From Proteromonas lacertae (taxonomy: Eukaryota; Sar; Bigyra; Opalinata; Proteromonadidae): a DNA stretch of 64,000 nucleotides. The notes beneath the pieces were generated by a model, which saw nothing but the letters and a program-made list of their open reading frames with translations, did no database searches and was not told where the DNA came from. Below, in pieces: positions 37,386 through 49,699 of the stretch (positions are counted from its first letter, which is position 1; every line of letters begins with the position of its first letter). Made by a program: the position numbers and the translations under genes. Location of the stretch: the NCBI GenBank assembly GCA_002245135.1, contig NGBS01001181.1, forward strand, positions 1 through 64,000. Direction: 5' to 3'.

Positions 37386-38847
37386 ATGGAAAGAGAGTTA
37401 TTATATTTTGATAACATTTCAGAATGCTTGGATAAAAACAATTTGTCTATTTCTCTTTTCAAATACGCAACAGAGAAGTATAATAGCCTGATTAATATAT
37501 ATTAGAGGAAATGATGATAGTGAAGAATATAATACCAAAGGAAATGCGCTAAGAAAATTGTATAGGCTGTTACAATAGTTATATATAGTAAACCTCTTCA
37601 ATCACTCATTCAGTTCAAAAGTGCTGTTATATCATCTCCAAATATATTGAAATATCGTTTCAACTATTGCATTCAATTAGAACAAATTGGTTTTCGAGCA
37701 GTATAAGAGTTTAATTATTACAATAGAAAGCAAAATCAGAGTATATTATATTGTTATCACTCTATCCATTGTTTATTGACGGGTGGGTGAATTTAGGAGC
37801 ATTGTATTTGAAAGATAAAGAGTTAGATAAAGCGTTAAGTTGTATTTTAATTTCTCTTTCACTTGATTCAAACAATTCAAATCGTAATTATAGCTATACA
37901 ATAAATATCATCATTTTATTTATAGGCATTTTACAATTTGAATAATATATTGAGAATATCAGGATCAACGAAATTCATCATAGATTTGATGAATAATTAC
38001 TTAAACAAGAATTATAACATACCATTATTCTCCATACAAAAAGAAATAGACAAAACTGATATAGTTTATTCAAAATTGACTTTTACAATTATCTGTGTGA
38101 AATGGGGCAAGAAATATGGATCAGAATATGTAAACAAATTATCAAGAGCAATTAAAAAGTATGATTATTATAGTTATATAATATCAACTAGATATTTTCA
38201 TTATCCTTTTGAATTTGTTGTATTAACAGATAATCAAGAGGGAATTGATGAAGATTTAAAGGTATAAAAATGTTATTAATAAATAGATTATACCTCTTCC
38301 GTATGGATTAGAAGGTTGGTGGAATAAGATATTTATATTTAACATACCAACTAATTCAGAGAGATGTATTTATATAGACTTAGATACTGTAATATGTGGA
38401 AATATAGATTTTGTATAGTTCAATTATTCTATTATATATATATATAGCTTGCATCTTTTAATGAAGATTTTGGTATATTAGGAACTGAAGGTTTTTCAAA
38501 TGAACAAAGAAATGATGGATATAACAGCAGTATAGTGTTATGGAATTCAAATCATTACAGCAATTTAACAACTCATTTTCTTGAATTCAAGGATGTATAT
38601 CTTTATATATTATTTTCATGTGTTAATATAGATATTTTTAAAGTATGTTTACAGGTTAGATCATTGGCTGGAAATGATGATCCCAAACGCAACAATTCTT
38701 CAAAAAGTATATCCAAAATACTTTTTAGAGTATGTACATGATTGTAAAGATAAAGAAATACCATTTGATGGAAGAATTGTCAACTTTCCTTTAAATCCTA
38801 AACCACATCAAATAAAAGACGATTGGATCGTTAAATATTGGAAATAA
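37386..38847 (+). CDS. TPR-glycosyltransferase fusion
   Basis: N-terminal TPR-like helices (LFKYATEKGN, VNLGALYLKDKELDKALSC, NLNNILRISGS) precede a glycosyltransferase-like domain: TIICVKWGKKYGSEYVNKL, FVVLTDNQEGID, LEGWWNKIFIF, CIYIDLDTVICGNIDF (DxD-type metal site), YNSSIVLWNS, then HWLEMMIPNATIL and NPKPHQIKDDWIVKYW. The block order resembles bacterial-type glycosyltransferases. Six introns placed. The intron after SLDSNNSN leaves one extra base before AFYNLNNIL, so a frame slip or unusual donor is likely there. TPR plus GT recalls OGT-like layouts, but the catalytic domain is different. Sugar and acceptor are unknown. Confidence 0.7.
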
Positions 38848-38979
38848 ATTATATTTAACATCTTTATTAAAGATACATCTTTTTTGTTAGAGAGAAAATA
38901 ACAGAAAAACAATTTTGTGATTTGATCAAATCTTGTTGTGGTTTGAAGGTTTGATACTTTTTTTTTCATTTCTTCATCA

Positions 38980-40043
38980 ATGGGAAAGATATTTGATTAT
39001 GTAAAAGATGTGCCATTATACACTTTATCGTTAATAATATTTTGTTCTGTTGTTTTAATTATAACAGACTTTATTGATGAAAGTCTTGTGTTTAAACTGT
39101 CCGAAAGACCAATCAGTATTGTTGAAAACTATGAAATATATGTATACTATACCTTTTATACATTATAGAGACTTATTACAGGACAATTCCTTCATGGTGG
39201 TTTTATGCATCTTGGAATGAATATGTTTACAATGTACTCATTTGGATATTATCTTGAAAAATCATTTGGCACAATTCGTTTTTTTTTCATTAATATGGCA
39301 ATTTGTATAGTTGGTGGTATTTTATTTACATTATACTATTATATAATGTACTTTATGTATTATTACATTATATTTATAATATTATTTATAGAACAGGGGA
39401 TAATAGTTATATTCATACTCAAGCAGTTGGTTATTCAGGTGTTTTATTTGGATTATTGGTTATAGAAACAACATTTACAACAGCTGAATCACGTTCAGTA
39501 TTTGGCTGTTTTGATGTTCCAACTAGATTATATCCTTTTGTAATGGCTATTTTAATAAGCATCGTATTAAGAGGTGTGTCATTTGTTGGTCATGCATGTG
39601 GTATTTTAGCAGGATTTATGTGTTTACAGAATTGGTTATGCTTTTTAATACCTTCTATTAAACAATGTCAGAATATTCAAGAATCTCGTTGTTTTCATCC
39701 TATTTATAAGCTATATAATTATTGTCCAGTTCCAAATAACAACACATTGGTAGATGGATCTAAATCATTCATGGAATTATTAAGCGATATATGGTATTAT
39801 ATTAAATATGTGTTTGTATTTATCAAAAATGTATTAGGGTGTTTATTGACATGTGGTAAAAAGAGTGGTGGTAGTGGTAGCAATAATAATAAGTCATCTC
39901 CTCCAACATATTCTTCATCTGTAAGAAATGGAGGTTATACAAGGGTAAGTACAAATGAAGAAAGTAATGGGGATAGTGAAAGATGGAATCAAAGTCAAGG
40001 TATATTTACTGGTGTTGGTCATAAGTTAAATGAAGAATTATAA
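38980..40043 (+). CDS. Rhomboid-family intramembrane serine protease
   Basis: Cleaves membrane proteins within the bilayer. Landmarks in order: HGGFMHLGMNMF (conserved His/Asn region), GTIRFFFINM, GYSGVLFG with the catalytic serine, and GHACGILAGF with the catalytic histidine. About 330 residues and six to seven hydrophobic segments, then a soluble tail with KKSGGSGSNNNKSS and polar repeats. Introns 39142-39168 (27 nt) and 39348-39391 (44 nt) restore frame. Location (Golgi, plasma membrane or other) and substrate cannot be told from sequence. Catalytic residues look intact, so an active enzyme is likely. Confidence 0.9.
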
Positions 40044-40208
40044 ATTGATAATCTTCAACAGATATTATTATTTTTCTATATTATTACATAATGAATTTTT
40101 GATATATTTTTGTGTGTATTTTAATAATATTATTAGCCATTCATTAAGAGTTTTTAAAAGAAAAGAGAAATTAAAATGATAGAATTTATAATAATATTCC
40201 TTCTTTAC

Positions 40209-41936
40209 TTATTTATTCATATTAAAGCACCAAAATCCTCCATATTTAGCAAAGAACTGATCACAATACATCACCACTAAGAAAGGTTGACCTAAGAACA
40301 AAGCTAACCACATGATAAAATTACCTCTTCTTTTTCCTCTAAATGGTTCACTCAAGTAAATTAATGGAATTTGCATAATCATTCCCATGAAGAAATAATA
40401 AGTTACGGTCTTCATAGCAACGGAACATACAATCTCATGAATAATACCACTGAAGAAAAACGTACTCATTCTATTCAACATATAATTTAAAAAAAAGAAA
40501 AATAAATAAATATAATTATATTGAATGTTATACGCTGCAATTGGTTTTTGTACACCCAAATAATGTTGAGATTCAACGTAAACATGTCTCAAACACCACT
40601 CATGAACTGGAATATTCCATTTCTTCCAATACATATCTACTGATGTTGTATTCCACCAATCAGTGTAGAAGGCTCTATCTCCCCAGTAGATTAATTCAGC
40701 CCAGAGGTTTAATAAACCGTGAAATACAGTTAAGAAACCAATAATCCATATACAGAAACTAGGAACAGCGATTTTAGCAATACGTAATAACTGATTTTCA
40801 TTAGTGTAAAACACTGGGAATAATAAACTATTTAATAATAATAATAAAGCAATAATTTATACTTGTGTTAATAATATATAAACTAATATACCACCTCCAG
40901 CAGTAATTAATGCTTTTTCTACTACATATGTCTTTCTAATATGATCTCTCATTGGATAAACAGTCTCATAAACTAGTGTTGGTGCTGGTAAAATGAAGTA
41001 TAAATAATGTTTAAAATTGAATGGTAAACATTGTTGTTTTTCTGTATAATAAGAGAGATTGGTAGCAATATAACTGTGGCTCTTTAATGCAATAACTACT
41101 ACCATCATACTAGTTACAGCACTACAAATTGGACTAATAAATAAATAAATAATAAGAATAATAATATGATATATACTTTATTTCTGCAAAAAAGAGATAA
41201 ATATTAGGAACACACAAAAGAATCAACTATTAGATATATATATATATATATATATATGATTTATACTTGGTAGAAAACATATAAAACCATATTAGTTGCA
41301 TGTGAAAATGAATATTTGGTTGATAGAAATAATCCATAATATGGTAATAATGAAAATGGAGTTACAACTATATATATATATATATATTATTATTCTTATA
41401 TATATACATATTGCAACAATAATCATATTAATTAATCCATGATTAAATGTATCACAAGTGAAATGAGTGTATGAAATCTGAAGACCATTCTCTAATATGT
41501 GAATTACAATCTCATATATCATTGCAAATGATGCCATTATAAACACAAGGTTATAAAATCCTTCAAAGTTTTTAATCTTGAGAGCATCAAGTATTTCTAA
41601 ATCTTTCTATTATTTTTCAATATAATGTAAATATAATACGAAATTACTTAAATCCAATTCATCATCGCTTTGAGCAGAATGTGAATGTGGATAAAAACCA
41701 GGCAATGGTTTTGAATTCTTTCTTCTTAGTCTCTTTGAAGTATCTTCATCATCTTTTTTATTTTCATTGTCTTTAATATCTTCTTGAATTGTAGTTCTTT
41801 TTCTTAATCCTCCTTTATCGTCTTTGCCTTTTTTATCTTTTGATTTATTGTTCCCTTCCTCAGGCACTATAAGTGCATCAAGCTGATCACTAGCTTTATG
41901 CAATAATGCAGAAATCTTCGCTAAATCTTGATCCAT
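40209..41936 (-). CDS. MBOAT acyltransferase, DGAT1/SOAT type
   Basis: ER membrane enzyme making triacylglycerol (DGAT1) or sterol esters (SOAT/ACAT). The N-terminus is soluble and charged (MDQDLAKISALLHKASDQ, then LRRKNSKPLPG). After it come many hydrophobic segments, FYTDWWNTTS (family FYxDWWN motif), KWNIPVHEWCLRHVY and GIIHEIV with the active-site His. About 500 residues. Introns include a 63-nt one (40471-40533) that is a multiple of three without stops. At the intron near 40823-40856 the frame needs one T fewer in a TTT run to read LLFPVFYTNENQL. Substrate choice between diacylglycerol and sterol cannot be decided by eye. Confidence 0.9.
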
Positions 41937-42053
41937 TATTCAGAAAAACAAATCGAAAAATCTGTTGATTCAAAACGGATATATTTGCATTATTTGAATC
42001 TACACTCAACGAAAAGACTTATAATAACAATAATAATATTAAAGTGATTTTAT

Positions 42054-42770
42054 TTATACTGGGACAGTATCATATGGTAAGTATTTCTTCTCAACTCCAT
42101 CTTTTTCAATTGTCACAATTCTTACAAAGCCACCTGATTTACTATCTCTACCAATTGAACGCTTGATTAAAGTTCCCATTAATTGTCTAATTTCATCTTT
42201 TGACATATTAGGCTTATAAAATTCATCCATCATACCAAATACGAATGTAGTTCCTGATCCAGATAACATCCAAGGTTCTTCACTGATACATCCATCTATT
42301 TCGATAGCATAAATGTGTGGACCTGTTTCATCATATCCAGCAATCATTACAGATGCAGTTAAATAGTCTTTATTAGCGTAGATCATTTTGCTCATAATGT
42401 GTGCAGCAACTTTAACTGAAGGGATGTGATTTGTTTGTAAACTATATATATAAACTGCATATATCAATACGATAGATAATTTAGATAATTATTAGTGTAT
42501 CTAGCAACTGTTTGAGTATCTGCAGCACTGCCGGAACGAAGACAATATATATTATCTGTAATTTTAGTTATTTTGTCAGAAGCTCTACTGCTAACCATTT
42601 GCCCTATTTTTTAATAATAAAAATACTATTTATACCAGATGTAGTTTTACAATCTGCAACTAAACACACACCATCTTTATAAATTGCAGCACCGATTGAA
42701 GTCTATAATATAGAGAACTAAAATTCAATACACCTGTGGAAACTGGAGTATATGGATCAAAACCTTCCAT
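42054..42770 (-). CDS. 20S proteasome beta1 subunit (PSMB6-like)
   Basis: Catalytic caspase-like subunit. Propeptide MEGFDPYTPVSTG, then mature TSIGAAIYKDGVCLVADCKTT: Thr1, Asp17 (in VADC) and Lys33 (in RASDKIT) are present. RSGSAADTQTVARY is a beta1 hallmark; also YDETGPHIYAIEIDG, GSGTTFVFG and GGFVRIVTIEKDG. Introns: 29 nt between the codons of Gly-1 and Thr1, about 32 nt after KTTSG, and about 29 nt before LQTNHIPS. Length of about 205 residues fits. Divergent from the SART3-like gene, 104 bp apart. Confidence 0.95.
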
Positions 42771-42874
42771 TAAAAAAGAAAGAAGAAAAATTGAAGTTTT
42801 TGTTCTTAGTTTTATAAGAATATAATAATAATTAAGCCTCATCATTCCCAGATCTGATCAAGTCCCAAATAAAA
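42771..42874. promoter_or_regulatory. 104-bp divergent intergenic region (proteasome beta1 / SART3-like)
   Basis: Sits between two head-to-head start codons and must hold both upstream regions. No named motif seen. Confidence 0.45.
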
Positions 42875-45631
42875 ATGTCAGAATCAGAAGAAAAAGATAA
42901 AATATCAGATGAAGAAATAGAGCAAGCATTAGTAGATATAGAAAATGTTGGAGATCAATCAAAAGCTTTTGATACATTGATTAGTGGATATGTTGAGAGA
43001 GAAGACTTTGATAATGCTAGAAGGATTCGAGATATTTTTAGAAGATCGTATGCATTGTCAGAAGGTATGTCATATAAATTTATTATTTTGTAGATCAATG
43101 GTTAGATTGGATTGAGGATGAGATTGTAATAGCAGAAACAGAAGAAGATAATAAATCTATTGAAAAACTTTGTCAATATGCAATTAAAGATGTGTATTCA
43201 GTTTCAGTATGGAAAGATTATTGCGAACATTGTGTTAAACAATATTCTGGTGATGAAAAGAAGATTACTGATTTATACGAAGAAGCAATAAACACAATTG
43301 GAACAAATCTAGAAGATGGTAAAGACATTTATGAATCTTATATCAATTATTTATTATCAAAATATTCACAAGAAAAAAATGAAAGTCAAAAATCAAAAAT
43401 TATCAATCAAATAAGAAATATATATCTTAAACAATTTGCTATTCCATTAAAAGGCAATGAAGAATCTTATGAGCAATATGTTCAATGGGAAAATGAAATA
43501 GGAAATGGAGATGTAAATATAGCAATGAATAAACTAGCACAATCTCAAAGTGAATTTGAAAAAAGAATACCCTATGAAAACGCTATTACTGAAGCAGCAA
43601 TTCGTAGTGAAGAAACAAAGAGTGATGAAGTACCTGTAAAAGAGTGGAAAGATTATATTGAATATATAAAGAGTAATTCAAATGAAGATGAAGTTATTAA
43701 AATGTATGAAAGATGTACAAGTAATGAAGTAAGAAAAGATGATAGTATATGGAATGACTATATTAATTATTATTTAACATGTATTTTTATATTATTATTT
43801 TATATTTTGTAATAGATAAAGGTTTTGATAAAAAGTATTTCTTATCATTACTTAAAAGAGCTTGTAGAGTATTATTAAAACCAATTTATTTCATTTATTA
43901 TATTAATTATAATGAATTATATAATGATGAATATTTATCATTTATTGATAGTTTTTTATCTAGAATAATAAAATACAAAATATTCTATTCTTCAGAAATA
44001 TCACAAATATTATTGGAAGTTGTTCATTCATTCACATCCTATTATAAAACTAACCAAAATACTTTAGATATAAATACTAATAAAGAACAATTCAGTAGAT
44101 TATTAGAATCAATATTTTCATATAAGGAATCTCATCATTTTGATAAATTATATGATAGATATCCATTATATAAATATGCAGCTGTGTTTTACAATGATGT
44201 TTATAATGATATAGAAGATGCTGAAAAGTGTTGGAATGATTTAGGCAAATTATTCACATCATCAACATACTTTTATGTTGATTATTTAAATTGGTTAAAA
44301 ACAATGATTAATAAACATGAATCTAATAAAGAAGAGAAAAATAAATACATTGAACAATGTAAAAATGTAATTAGTTCAGTTATTAGTAATGTTCAATTAG
44401 ATGATTATAAAACTTTTTATGAATTTTGGAAGGATTTTGAATATCAATATGGTGATGTTAATTCATTATTATATTATCATTCTCAATCACAGCCATCCTA
44501 TGAATTTTGGTTAAAACAAATGATTGAGATGGAAAAGACTAAAGAAATTGAGAATCAACAACATGTTGGATTAGGTAAGAAAAAAGAGGGTAAAGATAAT
44601 AGAAATAGTAAATCAAAAGGAAAGAAAGAGAGAATGTCAAAGCCAAAACCTCCACAAAAACAACAACAACAACAACAACAACAACGTGAAAAGAAACCAC
44701 AAGAAAAGAAGCAGAAGAGAAAGATGAGTGATAGTGGTGATAATAATATTAAGAATATCGAAAATCCAACTAAAAAGCAAAGAATTGAAAAAGAAGAACA
44801 AACTGAAAAGATGATGGAAATAGAAGAAGAAGAAGAAGTAAAAGTAAAAGAAAACAAGAAAGATGTAAAAAAAGCAAATAGTATTAAAGAATCAAAAGCA
44901 GAAAAGCAACATCAACAAGAAGTGAGTGAAGATGTTGTAGAAGAATCCACAATATTTATAAAGAATTTATCATTTAAAACAACAGAAGAAGAATTAGCAA
45001 AGCATTTTGAAAAAGTATATTATTATTATTATTATTATTTAAATAGTGTGGTAGAATCTCTCAAGTTAGATTGATATTAAATACAAGAGGATCATCCAGA
45101 GGTATTGCCTATATAGATTTTGAATCTCCAGATTCTGTCAAACAAGCTTTGAAGTTGAATAGATCCACATTAACTGATAGAGTTATTATAGTCCAAAAAT
45201 CTTTACCTCCAGGTGAAAGAGAAGATGTAACTGGTCCATCTGAAAAGCATAGTCATCCAAAGACAATATTTATTAGAAAACTAACAACAAATACTACTGA
45301 AGAAGCAATAAACAAAAAATTTGAGAAATATGGTAAAGTGAATAAGTGTTTATTAGTTACTGATAAGAATCAAAAATCAAAAGGTTATGCTTTATTAGAA
45401 TTTGAAGAAGATGAAAGTGTAGAGAAAGTATTGAATGAAAAAGATATAGAATTGAATGGAAGTAAATTAAGCATTTGCAGATCTAGATATGGTATTAATG
45501 ATAAAGAAGAAGCTAAAAAGAAGAAAGAAGAAGAACTTGAAAAGAAATTTGCTCAACATAAGAAACAAATCCTTCAAATTGTTCCAAGAGCTGTAAAAGC
45601 AAAAATAGAAGCTAAGAATAAAACAAATTAA
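42875..45631 (+). CDS. SART3/Prp24-like U4/U6 snRNP recycling factor
   Basis: N-terminal HAT-type helical repeats (for example REDFDNARRIRDIFRRSY, YSVSVWKDYCEHCVKQY, VPVKEWKDYIEYIKS, FYEFWKDFEYQYGDV). Then a lysine-rich linker with a short polyglutamine (44661-44684), and two RRMs. RRM1 has STIFIKNLSF and RGIAYIDF. RRM2 has KTIFIRKLT and KGYALLEFEE. The C-terminus is basic and helical (KKQILQIVPRAVKAK). This is the SART3 layout, which reanneals U4 and U6 and can chaperone USP15. Introns: about 43064-43093, 43781-43815, and 45016-45047 inside RRM1. All joins keep frame. Ends KTN, TAA. Confidence 0.9.
44661..44684 (+). repeat. (CAA)n coding run, short polyglutamine
   Basis: Eight CAA codons in the linker of the SART3-like gene, followed by basic residues. 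Confidence 0.85.
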
Positions 45632-45730
45632 ATATATTTCATTATAATTATTATGTGTGATTATTTTATTTCTATTTTATATGTTTAAAAACAAAACACA
45701 AAATTATTTTAAAGAAAATTATTTTATTCT

Positions 45731-47174
45731 TTACTTCTTATTGTACATTCCCCAAGGAGCTAAAGTCACAATTTCTTCAGCAGATGTTGGATGAATAGCA
45801 ATTGTATCATCTAAATCAGCTTTAGTAGCACCCATCTTCATAGCAACACCAAAACCTTGTAATATTTCATCCATTCCAACACCAATACCATGTAAACCAA
45901 TCACTTTTTCATCAGGTAATAAACATATCAACTTCAAAGCTGTTTTTCTCTTCTTTTCAGCAGGTAAACAGAAATCAATCATTCCAGTGAAAGAGGAATT
46001 ATATACTTTTATTTTATCTTTACCATATTGTTTGATAGCTTCATCTTCAGTTAATCCAATAACACCAATAGGTGGATGTGAAAATACTACAGTTGGTACA
46101 TTTGTATAATCCATTGGTTTAGGCATAAATCCACCAAATAATCGATCAGCTAATTTTCTACCAGCTGCAATAGCTACTGGTGTTAAATCAACTTTACCAA
46201 TTAAATCACCAATACAATAAACACCTTCAACATTTGTATTCTCTCTTTCATCTACTATAATATGACCTGATGGTTTTGTTTTAACTCCAATTTTATCTAA
46301 GTGTAAAGCTTCAGTTTCTACTACACGACCTATGGCGAATAGTATCTCATTAAATCCAGAATGTTCTTTTCCATTCACAAATAATGACAAGTTCTTTTCT
46401 CCTTTCTTTTCAACTTTATCAAATTTACATCCAGTTTCAATCTTTACTCCAGCTTTTACCATTTCTTCATGTAATGTTGCTTGAATCATATCATCGAATT
46501 TTCTTAATGGATGATCTCCTCTTATGAATAATGTTACTTCTGATCCTAATCCGTTTAACATTCCTGCCATTTCAACAGCAATATAACCAGCACCAACTAC
46601 AGCTACTTTCTTTGGTAAATAATCCATTTCGAAGAATCCGTTACTGGATATACCATATTCTTTAGCTCCTGGGATGTTTGGGAAGGATGGTCTACCTCCT
46701 GTTGCAATTAAAATGTGTGGTGCTTCTAGTGTTTCTTTACCATCTACTGATATTTTGTGTGGTTCAATAAATGAGGCTGTACCGGTGAAGACTGTAACAC
46801 CTAATTTATCTAAATAAGATTTGTGAATATTGTTTAAACGAGAAACATAACTAAATTGTATATTATGTAAAAAAATAATACGCATCGCGTTCTTCTTTGA
46901 TTTTCTTCCATTCAAACTCACAGTGGTCAACTTTAAATCCATAATGTTCTGACATATGGATTGTTTCATTGATTGTAGATGTATTATACATCACTTTCTT
47001 TGGTACACAACCTACATTAACGCAGGTTCCTCCAAGTCTAGCTTTTTCAATCAATGCTACTTTTGCTTTGTATCCAGCAGCTCGTTTAGCTGCAGCAAGA
47101 CCACCTAAACAATAAAATAAAAAAATCATACCACTACCACCACCAATTACAATGAAATCAAAGGATTTAGACAT
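45731..47174 (-). CDS. Glutathione reductase
   Basis: FAD- and NADPH-dependent disulfide reductase keeping glutathione reduced. FAD site IGGGSGG (split by a 27-nt intron), redox disulfide [18 protein letters not shown] fold [13 protein letters not shown] with [12 protein letters not shown] (the arginines favour NADPH), second FAD motif VYCIGDLIG, and the dimer-interface [11 protein letters not shown] with the catalytic His. About 460 residues, as expected. A second 29-nt intron precedes YVSRLNNI. No presequence is obvious at [13 protein letters not shown], so cytosolic is most likely. Trypanothione reductase is a less likely reading. Confidence 0.93.
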
Positions 47175-47652
47175 GATTCTAAAAAATTCTCTACTTTTCT
47201 TTTTCGAAATACTTAAAGAATTGACAAGAATAATTTAAGAAAACAAGAGAAAATAAAAAGGATTGTGGTTGTGGTGCATTATATATAAACATTTTAATAT
47301 GTACTCTTTTTGATTGTTTAATGAACAAATATTCTTCTTTAATAGTAGTGTGAATGATTAATGCTATGCTTAATTATCATTAAAATTGTATTAATCATTA
47401 TGTAATAAGGGAAGATTATATTAATCAAAATAATTCTATTTCTTATTTAGGATATGTAAAAATATATCATTTTTCGTTTATCTATACCAACAATTTACCT
47501 TCATTCACTTTACTTCTTTTGTATTAATCAATTTTTAAATGTAATACAATAAAATTTTGATCGTTTTATCATTCACTTAAATATATAGGTTTATTGTCTA
47601 ATTAAGCCTCCATCATTTTAAATTGTCAAAATCGTTTAAATCTTGTCAAACA
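47175..47652. other. Intergenic region without a recognised gene
   Basis: 478 bp between the glutathione reductase start and the first nitroreductase. AT-rich, with scattered ATTAAT words. No open frame or RNA gene supported. Probably holds the two divergent promoters. Confidence 0.5.
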
Positions 47653-48037
47653 ATGATAAACCCATTAAACCCTATAGAACAAGCAATACTAACAAGATTT
47701 TCTTGCAACAAATTCAGTAATAGACCTATACCAAATGGATTAATTGAAAGAATACTTAAAATTACTCAAGTATTCATATTCATATATACTATTAACATAT
47801 AGAGAACACCAACATCAATGAATTTACAAAACTATAGAGTTATTGTAGTGAGAGACCCAAAATTAATCGAGGAAGTGAGAAATGCTCAAACTAGTGGTAA
47901 TGTTGTAAAGGCTAAAAATGCTATACCAGTTGTATTTCTATCAGATTTAAAGCCTCGTCTTGCTTTTCCCATGTATATTGATTTAAGTAAAAGAGGAAAT
48001 GTTCCTGATACATTTGTCGCAACTGTTAAGAAATCTA

Positions 48038-48073
<36 letters not shown>

Positions 48074-48478
48074 ATTGATTAATAGTTTCTTTCTTTATGA
48101 TACAAGATTGGTATGATGTTGTTAAAGCTCCAATATCTGCGTTAGTTAGAAAGAAAATGTTATTACCAAAACCTCAAAATGCATTTGTATTTCTTTATAT
48201 GTTATATATGTCAATAGACTTATGGTGAAAAAACAATTGGATTAGTTGTAAGTACTTTTGTAACATTATGTACTTCTCATGGAATTGACACACATATCAT
48301 GGAGTCATTTGCTGATTGGAAAGTACAAAAAGCGTTGAATATTCCTAGTCGTTATCATGCTAGCATAATTGTCTGGTGTGGTTATGGATATGAAGAACCT
48401 AACAAGATGAGTTTGAGATATGATAGTAAAGATGTGATATTTGAAGATTCATTTGGTAATCCATTTATAGTAAGATAG
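47653..48478 (+). CDS. Nitroreductase-family flavoprotein (copy 1 of 3)
   Basis: Small FMN oxidoreductase. Start MINPLNPIEQAILTRFSC. The typical opening RFSCNKFSNRPIP and RTPTSMNLQNYRVIVVRD (FMN site) follow, then NAIPVVFLSDL, IQDWYDVV, and the C-terminal block TYGEKTIGLVVSTFVTLC, SHGIDTHIMESF, NIPSRY and WCGYGYEEP. Four exons; the second intron (48038-48085) holds a long TA run. Every join keeps frame. Its last exon with the end of the preceding intron is identical to that of copy 2. Electron acceptor unknown: quinones, nitro-compounds or a dedicated substrate. Stop TAG. Confidence 0.87.
48038..48085 (+). repeat. Intron dominated by a (TA)n run
   Basis: 48-nt intron in which GT is followed by about 30 bp of TA repeats (48039-48069), then TTGTATTGATTAATAG. 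Confidence 0.88.
48204..48467 (+). repeat. 264-bp tract identical to 49215-49478
   Basis: Covers the end of an intron and nearly all of the last exon of nitroreductase copy 1. Base-for-base the same as in copy 2, while the rest of the two genes differs strongly. Confidence 0.93.
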
Positions 48479-48665
48479 TAATTACTTTTATAATTCTTGT
48501 TGCTTTGTTTTGTTTTGGATTTTGGATTCAAAATAATGCCTAAAAAATGGTATAATACAGCTAAAACATATCATTTAAATGTTATCCAATAGAAAAATAC
48601 CGTTACTACCATTTAAATAAACCAAAACACATCATTTTGACAATTTATTGACAATTTAAATAATA

Positions 48666-49489
48666 ATGTCATCTACAACTGAAATTAAAGAGAACGAAGT
48701 TGATAAAACAATAATTTCAAGGTTTTCTTGTAATAAATTTAGTGATAAACCTATAAATAAGGAATTACTAGAATATATTCTTAAATTGACTCAAGTATTT
48801 TATTTTATATTAATAATGTATAGAGAACACCCACTCCATTTAATTTACAGAATTTTAAGATAATTTCTGTTAGAAAACCAGATATAATTACAAAAATTAG
48901 AGAAACTCTAGCATCGGCAAATATGGAAAAGTCAATGAATGCTATACCTGTCATATTTCTATCGGATTTACAACCAAGCGAATCTATGAAAAAATATGCT
49001 GATTTATGTAAAAAAGGAGAAGTTGAAGATGATTTTGTTAAAACTACAAAAGACTTTTGTATAATACATCGTGATATAATTTAATGATATTATAGTGGGA
49101 TATTTTGTAAAAGAAAATTGGTATGACGGTTATAAAACACCAATTGCTGGAATTACTAAAACAAAATTAAACCTTCCTGCTGCTGTACAGACTCTCTTGT
49201 ACTACTTATTTTCAATATATGTCAATAGACTTATGGTGAAAAAACAATTGGATTAGTTGTAAGTACTTTTGTAACATTATGTACTTCTCATGGAATTGAC
49301 ACACATATCATGGAGTCATTTGCTGATTGGAAAGTACAAAAAGCGTTGAATATTCCTAGTCGTTATCATGCTAGCATAATTGTCTGGTGTGGTTATGGAT
49401 ATGAAGAACCTAACAAGATGAGTTTGAGATATGATAGTAAAGATGTGATATTTGAAGATTCATTTGGTAATCCATTTAAACTAAACTAA
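48666..49489 (+). CDS. Nitroreductase-family flavoprotein (copy 2 of 3)
   Basis: Start MSSTTEIKENEVDKT, then RFSCNKFSDKPINK, RTPTPFNLQNFKIISVRK, NAIPVIFLSDLQPS and a last exon shared with copy 1, ending FGNPFKLN. Introns follow those of copies 1 and 3. At the last one the obvious donor (GTACTACT, after CTCTT) leaves the frame wrong by one base. Using the earlier GTACAG after LPAA, a 44-nt intron, restores it with loss of about four residues. So either this gene uses a shifted donor or a T is missing. Stop TAA. Confidence 0.8.
49215..49478 (+). repeat. 264-bp tract identical to 48204-48467
   Basis: Partner of the tract in nitroreductase copy 1, offset by 1,011 bp. Same orientation. Best read as gene conversion or a very recent partial duplication. 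Confidence 0.93.
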
Positions 49490-49699
49490 GAATTAAAATA
49501 ATTTTATTACTTTATTACTTTTTTGTTAATTGCAATATGAATAAGGATAATAAACACAAACCGTCTTAAGAAAAAATGATTTTTAATTTTTTATAATTGA
49601 GGGGAAATTACTGATTATACCAAAATTTAGAAAACCCAGATGTAATGATGAATCAACCTTTACAAAATTACTAAACACACAAAAGTACAAAATATATTT

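Noticed and set aside
39205-39465. Separate 86-residue membrane protein in the rhomboid gene
   Set aside because: It is rhomboid exon 2 read on into the 44-nt intron. Splicing joins it to the GYSG exon in frame.
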